In this document: one piece after another, positions 58,611-64,000 of the stretch | How positions within the stretch are numbered: position 1 is the first letter of the stretch | Layout: the number at the start of each line of letters is the position of its first letter | Source: Clitoria ternatea | Lineage: Eukaryota > Streptophyta > Magnoliopsida > Fabales > Fabaceae | Direction of reading: 5' to 3' | Assembly: GCA_037962975.1 (NCBI GenBank) | Contig: CM075673.1 | Span: 155,888,667 to 155,952,666 of the forward strand | Length of the DNA: 64,000 nt | Position numbers and translations under genes: made by a program | Notes under the pieces: generated by a model | What the model saw: only the letters and a program-made list of their open reading frames with translations | Told to the model about the DNA's origin: nothing | Databases searched by the model: none

Positions 58611-60957
58611 TATAACATCCTTAATTTTTAATTTAATTTTTCAATAAATCAAATAAATTTTTCACAAATAATTTAAATTTCCAAATGGAGATCGGATTCA
58701 GCCAATAAAAGTATCGATTTCTCATTAATCCGACTGACCCATTAGAAATGTAATTTAAATATAAATAGACTTTTCATAAATAATTTCATAATTAAAATGA
58801 AATTTGTATTAATAATATCATTTTCACTTTACAAAAGCCGACCGGCCATTTCATAATACAAAAATATATCACTCGGTAATCGCAAGAGCCGGCCAAGGCT
58901 TCTACTCAATTTACTATGTACACTATGTATTGTGCATACTAATACATAATGCTCCAGTCGGTTGAGTGACTTCAAGTACCATCACTGTGTCCTTTATCCA
59001 CTGCAAAAATAATGAGTAAGGGGTGAGCATAAACATATCAAATAATACTTATTGAATTGGATTAAAGGTCCAATCCATAACTATGCACTTAACACAAACC
59101 GAGTCATATAACATAATATGAACAACATTTTCTATCAATAATCAGGGCGTATACACAAAAATTAGTGCATACACATGCTCAAGCAATTGGATCCATTAAG
59201 TCTGTTAATTTTGTGTTGCAACACTAGCTCCCCGAGCCATAAATTCAGCACTAGGCTGATTCGGCCGTTTTACAGGTACCAAACTACTCTACGCCCATAA
59301 TGTAACACCGAGTACCACTCCCAGAGTGATAGCGGTCCTCTACTCAGTGCTACGGGCCGGTCTTGAGTCGCACTCAAGATCTTTCATGAAAGTTACAACA
59401 TACCTCATACTCATGCATCAATCTCATATCACTGTCGGTATCAATATCAGAAATATGAATGATATATATATATATATATATATATATAAACATAAGGCGT
59501 AATACAAGTGGGGTATCAATAACAATTATGCACATAACACACATATACAACATAATAATATCACCCCACATCCAATCATAAACTATCTATTTGAAATGTA
59601 ATGCTCCCCCTACCTGGAATAAGGAGTTTTCAATTGTTCTTCAATCGTTATCAGTTACAGCTTCGAGAATTCCGACTGGAATTACAGTTTTAGAAGCTTC
59701 AAATGTTCACGCAGAAGAGAAGAAAGGAAGATTTACTTGTTCTTCGTAAATAGCTTTTTAGCAAGAGTTAGAAAAGAAGATTGTGGATGATGTCTTTCAC
59801 TTTCCAAAAGTCTTTTATTGATCTAATAGTAGTGGATATTTATATTGTCCATGCAAAAGAGACGTGAACAATAAAAAGATCTCTGTTGTACGTTTTCTTC
59901 AAATGATGAATAAGGAATAAGCATTTAATGAAAAGGGACAACACATAAGAAAGGGTCCCATACTTAGAAAATATCTTGAAAAGTGAAGCTGCTAAAAAGT
60001 AGAAGAACAGATTGACGTGTAAAGCTTCAGTAACTAAACTAATTGTTAATTTCGACTCGGTTTTCAGTATATTCCGACTCGGTTTCAGACTTCTGGGTAT
60101 ATCTTTCTGAGAAGGTTTCTCACAGCCTCTGTCCGCTTGGAATTTCTTCACTCGGAGGAAAGGTTCCATCCCATGGAACACTCGGTTTTCTCTCCTCGAA
60201 AATGTCCTACACAGTAACATCTCATTCAGACATACCCAAGTATGTTTATGTCCGAGTCAATCTTTTACTTACGTCACTCAGAAATCTTTCCTCTAGAAAT
60301 CACTCGGAGTTTGGAGTCAACTCTCTTTCTCGGAAGGTTTTCCATTCGAACGAATCACTCGGGGTCAAGGACAATTCCGAAGACAAACTCGAGCACAAGC
60401 TTTTTGGTCATTATTAAATATTGACCCAAGCATAAATTTAACAAAATTCACCACTCGGTAACTAACCACTAGGATATTTACTTTCCTCGGGAATTGTTCA
60501 CTCGGAACTACTCATTTAGAAACACAGTCGGTATATCCTATTTGGTGACACGTCATTTAGAAATTAATAATTTTTCACTTAACACCTTTCCATTCGGAAT
60601 AGTCTCACTCGGTATCATTCCACTCGAAAATGCCGTACTCGGAGACATTTTACTTGAAAAGTCTCAATTCGGAGATACTCCACTCGGAACCATTTCACTC
60701 GGATTTCCTTATTCGAAAATGTCTCATTCGGACACTATTTTCTTAACTTAGAAATAATTTACTTAATGATGTTTCACTCGGAAACATCTTAATTCCATTT
60801 GGAAATAGTTTCCTAAATCTTACTTCACTCGGTATCGCACCATATTCACTCGAAATATCATATTTCAAACAACATTCACTCGAAATTTCATTCAGAATTT
60901 CTCCATCAATCCTTAATAAATGAATTTGCTAAATATTACAAAATTTAGGATGTTACA
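58611..60957 (-). mobile_element. Complete LTR of the CCGAGTG-word family (L3), solo
   Basis: On the minus strand it starts TGTAACATCC at 60957 and ends GGATGTTATA at 58611. Flanks are ATTTT (58606-58610) and ATTGT (60958-60962), a target duplication with one mismatch. CCGAGTG words fill U3 (60054-60900), a TATAAATA box lies at 59837-59844, and R/U5 is AT-rich with a TA microsatellite at 59462-59488. It has the plan of L1 and is the complete reference for that family in this window. No coding content. Confidence 0.75.
59837..59844 (-). promoter_or_regulatory. TATA box of L3
   Basis: TATAAATA on the minus strand, directly downstream of the CCGAGTG region in LTR sense. Confidence 0.6.
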
Positions 60958-60980
60958 ATTGTGGTGATAAGGTGGCGGTG

Positions 60981-63385
60981 GTGGTTGTGACGTCCCCACC
61001 TAGATTCCTAAAATTTACCCTAAGGTCTAATAAGAATTAGAGAAAATTTTTCACATTAAGTATGCTCCTAGCAATAAACCCTAAAAATCTAAACAATACG
61101 TGACTTAGAACAACCCAAAGACCCATTTTTTTCACTCTGGTAATCAATTATAGAATCCCTGTAATTGATTACCCATGAGATAGTTCTGCAGATTTTCAAG
61201 ATCTGCTCTCTGGTAATCGATCAGCATACCAAATTTGCTGAATTTTGGTGATTTTAGCCTTTGGCCAACTTTCGCACGCCCTAACTTACCTGTTTTAACT
61301 CTAATTGCTATGAAACTTTATGGGCACTATCGATGACTTATTTTCAATATAATTGGCTCAACATAACTGAACATCATCCAACCTTCAATTCCAATTATCA
61401 TCATCACTTATAATATCACCATTAACATTCACATATAATTGGCTCAATGCCATTCATTCATAATATACACATACATATACTATACTACCACAATTACCTA
61501 CCAATGAACACACAATCATCAATCTAGGGGCTCTGCCATTTTACAATTCCTGGTCTTCAACTATACTATTGATCATCAACTTTATATGATCATTCATTTC
61601 AATATATTTAACTATATCCATCAACCATATTGGCAAATAAAATTCATCAAACACCATCTGCAGTACTCATCAAGTCTCAATACATAGTTCATCATCAATT
61701 ATAGCTCATCATGGGCATAACTCATATATTTATATACACACCAATTATCATACACTACTAAGTTCTCAAAACAGAATGATATATACTTCATAATCAATTC
61801 AAATAATTACACAATTGACTCTTAATCAATATAATATAAGACTCTCTAGTATCTGGATACTAAATTGGATTGGTCGTTAGCTAGGGGTCCTACCCAACCA
61901 CCTGTGAACCCTACCTAGTCCACTGAGCCCTGTCTGGCTTCCCACCTCACCACAGGGTCCTACCTGACCTCTATGTAGCTCAACTGGGTTACGCTCGATC
62001 ACTAAAGTCAAAATGAGGGGTAACTATATCGATCAATCGTCTACACCACACAATTTACACATATATCAATTATATATCATCATCCTTTCAAAATAATTCA
62101 CAATATTTTGTCACGACATTCAACCATCGCCCTAGGACCTCTAATTAAGCCACTAGGGCATACTTTCTCTTTTATCTTATTTCAAATCACATCTTCAGTT
62201 CTCAATTAAAAATCTTCAATAATCTCTCTCATCAATGCCCATAAACCTGCGATCAATTTCATATAAATTATAACTTCTCATTCACACATTTTAAGTACAA
62301 CATTTCCACTCTTAATTTGTAATTCTCAACGATCTTCATACAATTACAATCATAAAATATGATACTCACATCATCAATCAATTCATTACTTATCACCACA
62401 ATTTAACTAAATATATCTAACATCATTCATTCATATATATATATATATATATAAAATTTAATATACTTAAACTATCCTACCATTTTCCTATATGCCAGAA
62501 TCGCAGTTAATATTTTTTCATTAATTTATACACCAAGTACACCCCCTTATTACCTCGCTTCCAAGCCTTCGAGACTTTTTTCGCAATGCCAAATATCTAG
62601 AACAAAGGAATTTACTAAATAAGTTCAGCATTTTAACTTCCAAAGCTATAATCCATTTTATCGAAATAATCCCAAATTCATTTCGAAGGATTTTGAAGCT
62701 TAGCTCAACTAGTTTCTTTCCTTCTTCCAAGCTCTGCCTCGACTAACGACCTGTCGGTACTTGGTTAATCACCTAACAACATCGAAACGAATACCCATTA
62801 ACCACTTATCGATACCCATTGTACAAAGCTTTATTTTCAAGCTTAAAATACAAGAATTAATGGAAACTAAAAAACTCCATAAAATCTTTCATTTTTGGTT
62901 TTGAGAGAGAACTAATGCAAATGTAAGTTGAAACCACCAATTGACTCCCCTTGGCTTCACGATTCTAAAAATACGTTTAATTTTGAGTTTCAACAAGAAA
63001 TCAAGCTCCAAGTATGCCATTCAATGGTACGACCACGAAAGAGGGAAATGAGAGCTTTTGTTTTTTTTCTCATGCGATAAGAAGAAAGTGAAAGGAAGAA
63101 AATGTTTTATGCATAAAGGCATATTTGTCTTTTCACCCTTTTTTTCTTTTTTCTTTTAGATTTTTTCTTTATCTTCATTAATTTAACTTTTAACGATAGT
63201 AATTTATATTTTACCATACTAGTTTAATTTAATCTATAATTTCTCAATTTCCCCCACAAAACCAATTATTTCAATTTTATTGATTTAATAATCTCTCCAA
63301 TTTATTCAATTTAATACTCAATATCATTTAATATATCTTATGCGGCACAATTAGTTAAATTTAATAACATGAATGTTGCAGTGGT
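60981..63385 (-). mobile_element. Complete solo LTR of family M (M2)
   Basis: The body is 60986-63380 (2395 bp), minus oriented, from TGCAACATTC at 63380 to GGGGACGTCACA at 60986. GTGGT flanks both ends (60981-60985, 63381-63385). It shares ordered words with M1. AATCGATTAC-type words lie at 61137-61225; a TA run at 62433-62453. No coding content. Confidence 0.75.
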
Positions 63386-63488
63386 GGGGATGGTTGTGAT
63401 GGTAGTGGTTGCAACGACAATGACGGTGGTGTTTGTGGTCATACAATGGTGGTGGTGGTAGCGATGATGGTGGTCACAATGGGGGTGG
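63381..63488. repeat. GTG/GAT trinucleotide tract, part 4
   Basis: Continuation of the tract after M2 (GGTGGTGGTGGTAGCGATG), ending where the copia LTR begins. Confidence 0.85.
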
Positions 63489-64000
63489 TGTTGAAAGCTT
63501 GCACTAAGAGTCTATATGTTTAGGACGTATCACTTTATTGAATAAAAGAAAACTATTCCTAAATTATCCCTACTCAGGTATTAAAGCAGGGACATATAAT
63601 TACATTAAGATTAATGTGTGAAAGTACTGATAATCTAATCTCATAGATCATGGATATATCCAATATCAAGTCATTACGCAACTATATATTAAAAGTAATG
63701 ATGTACTGAATGGACCCGTCATTAAAACATTACATGAATTATTACATGAATGTCATAAATGGTTATCAATGTAATAATGGTATATGTAGTCATTCGACCT
63801 AAAGTCACTACAATTTCTACATGAGAAATTTGTTGTTTTAACACATCAAAGGTAAGGTGATCACAAAGGTTGTAATTAGGTAATGAAAATCATGCATGTG
63901 AATGATGTAGATGAGATTTGTCTCTTCTATAGAACGAGAATGATGTTTATGGACCACTTGATGGAGTAAGACCAAAGGAATCCATGACCATGCTAGGTAG
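63489..64000 (+). mobile_element. Diverged copia-type LTR, same family as 6594-7873, cut by window end
   Basis: It starts TGTTGAAAGCTTGCACTAAG and matches the first 570 bp of the solo LTR at 6594 in order (for example ATGGTATATGTAGTC, GATGTAGATGAGATTTGTCTC). It differs by many substitutions and several small deletions. Whether it is solo or part of a complete element lies outside the window. Confidence 0.85.

Overview
This is a nuclear plant sequence made almost entirely of transposable elements stacked inside one another; I could not find a convincing host gene. The coding remnants (Ty3/gypsy Athila/Calypso-type with an env-like ORF, Tat/Ogre-type with a second RNase H, Ty1/copia), the long LTRs rich in TAATCGATTAC-type words, the AT-rich spacers and the small inverted-repeat elements suggest a legume, probably a Phaseoleae species such as Vigna or a relative. 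The species is an inference from recalled repeat styles, not from a search.

Layout. 1-5278: two nested long LTRs of one family (L1 plus, L2 minus) packed with CCGAGTG/CACTCGG words, inserted into the gag of an Athila-type element. 5279-16741: that element (A1, plus strand): gag end, protease (split by a 1280-bp solo LTR with perfect 5-bp duplication at 6594-7873), reverse transcriptase, RNase H, integrase, palindrome-rich spacer, broken env-like gene, polypurine tract and 3' LTR. 16745-18310: another Athila-like LTR (N). 18550-20162 plus 32489-32690: a decayed copia pol on the minus strand, split by a nearly complete 12.3-kb Athila-type element (A2, minus strand, 20163-32488) with two LTRs, tRNA-Asp-type primer site, broken gag-pol and an uninterrupted env-like ORF. 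32691-33320: an LTR fragment related to N. 33321-38518: a Tat/Ogre-type element (G, plus strand) truncated inside integrase, followed by an M-family LTR fragment. 38519-45560: AT-rich repeats, tandem duplications and a Stowaway-like MITE. 45561-48502: a long LTR (M1) inside what may be a CACTA-type gene remnant, which also carries a hAT-type MITE at 49134-49656. 50300-56440: AT-rich repeats with little recognisable. 56440-64000: a roughly 0.5-kb degenerate GTG/GAT tract broken by four LTR insertions (X, L3, M2 and a copia LTR running off the end).

How the parts work together. A1 and A2 share one architecture: gag-pol in one frame, then a spacer full of short palindromes, then an env-like ORF whose ATG directly follows a splice acceptor, then a hairpin with a covarying base pair, polypurine tract and LTR with palindromes again in U3. 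The palindrome sequence differs between the two elements but its position does not. None of the pol genes is intact. Most stop codons in A1 that can be compared with A2 are explained by C-to-T-type transitions, as expected for old methylated elements. LTR identity, TSD and homology statements were judged by eye; no alignment or database search was run.
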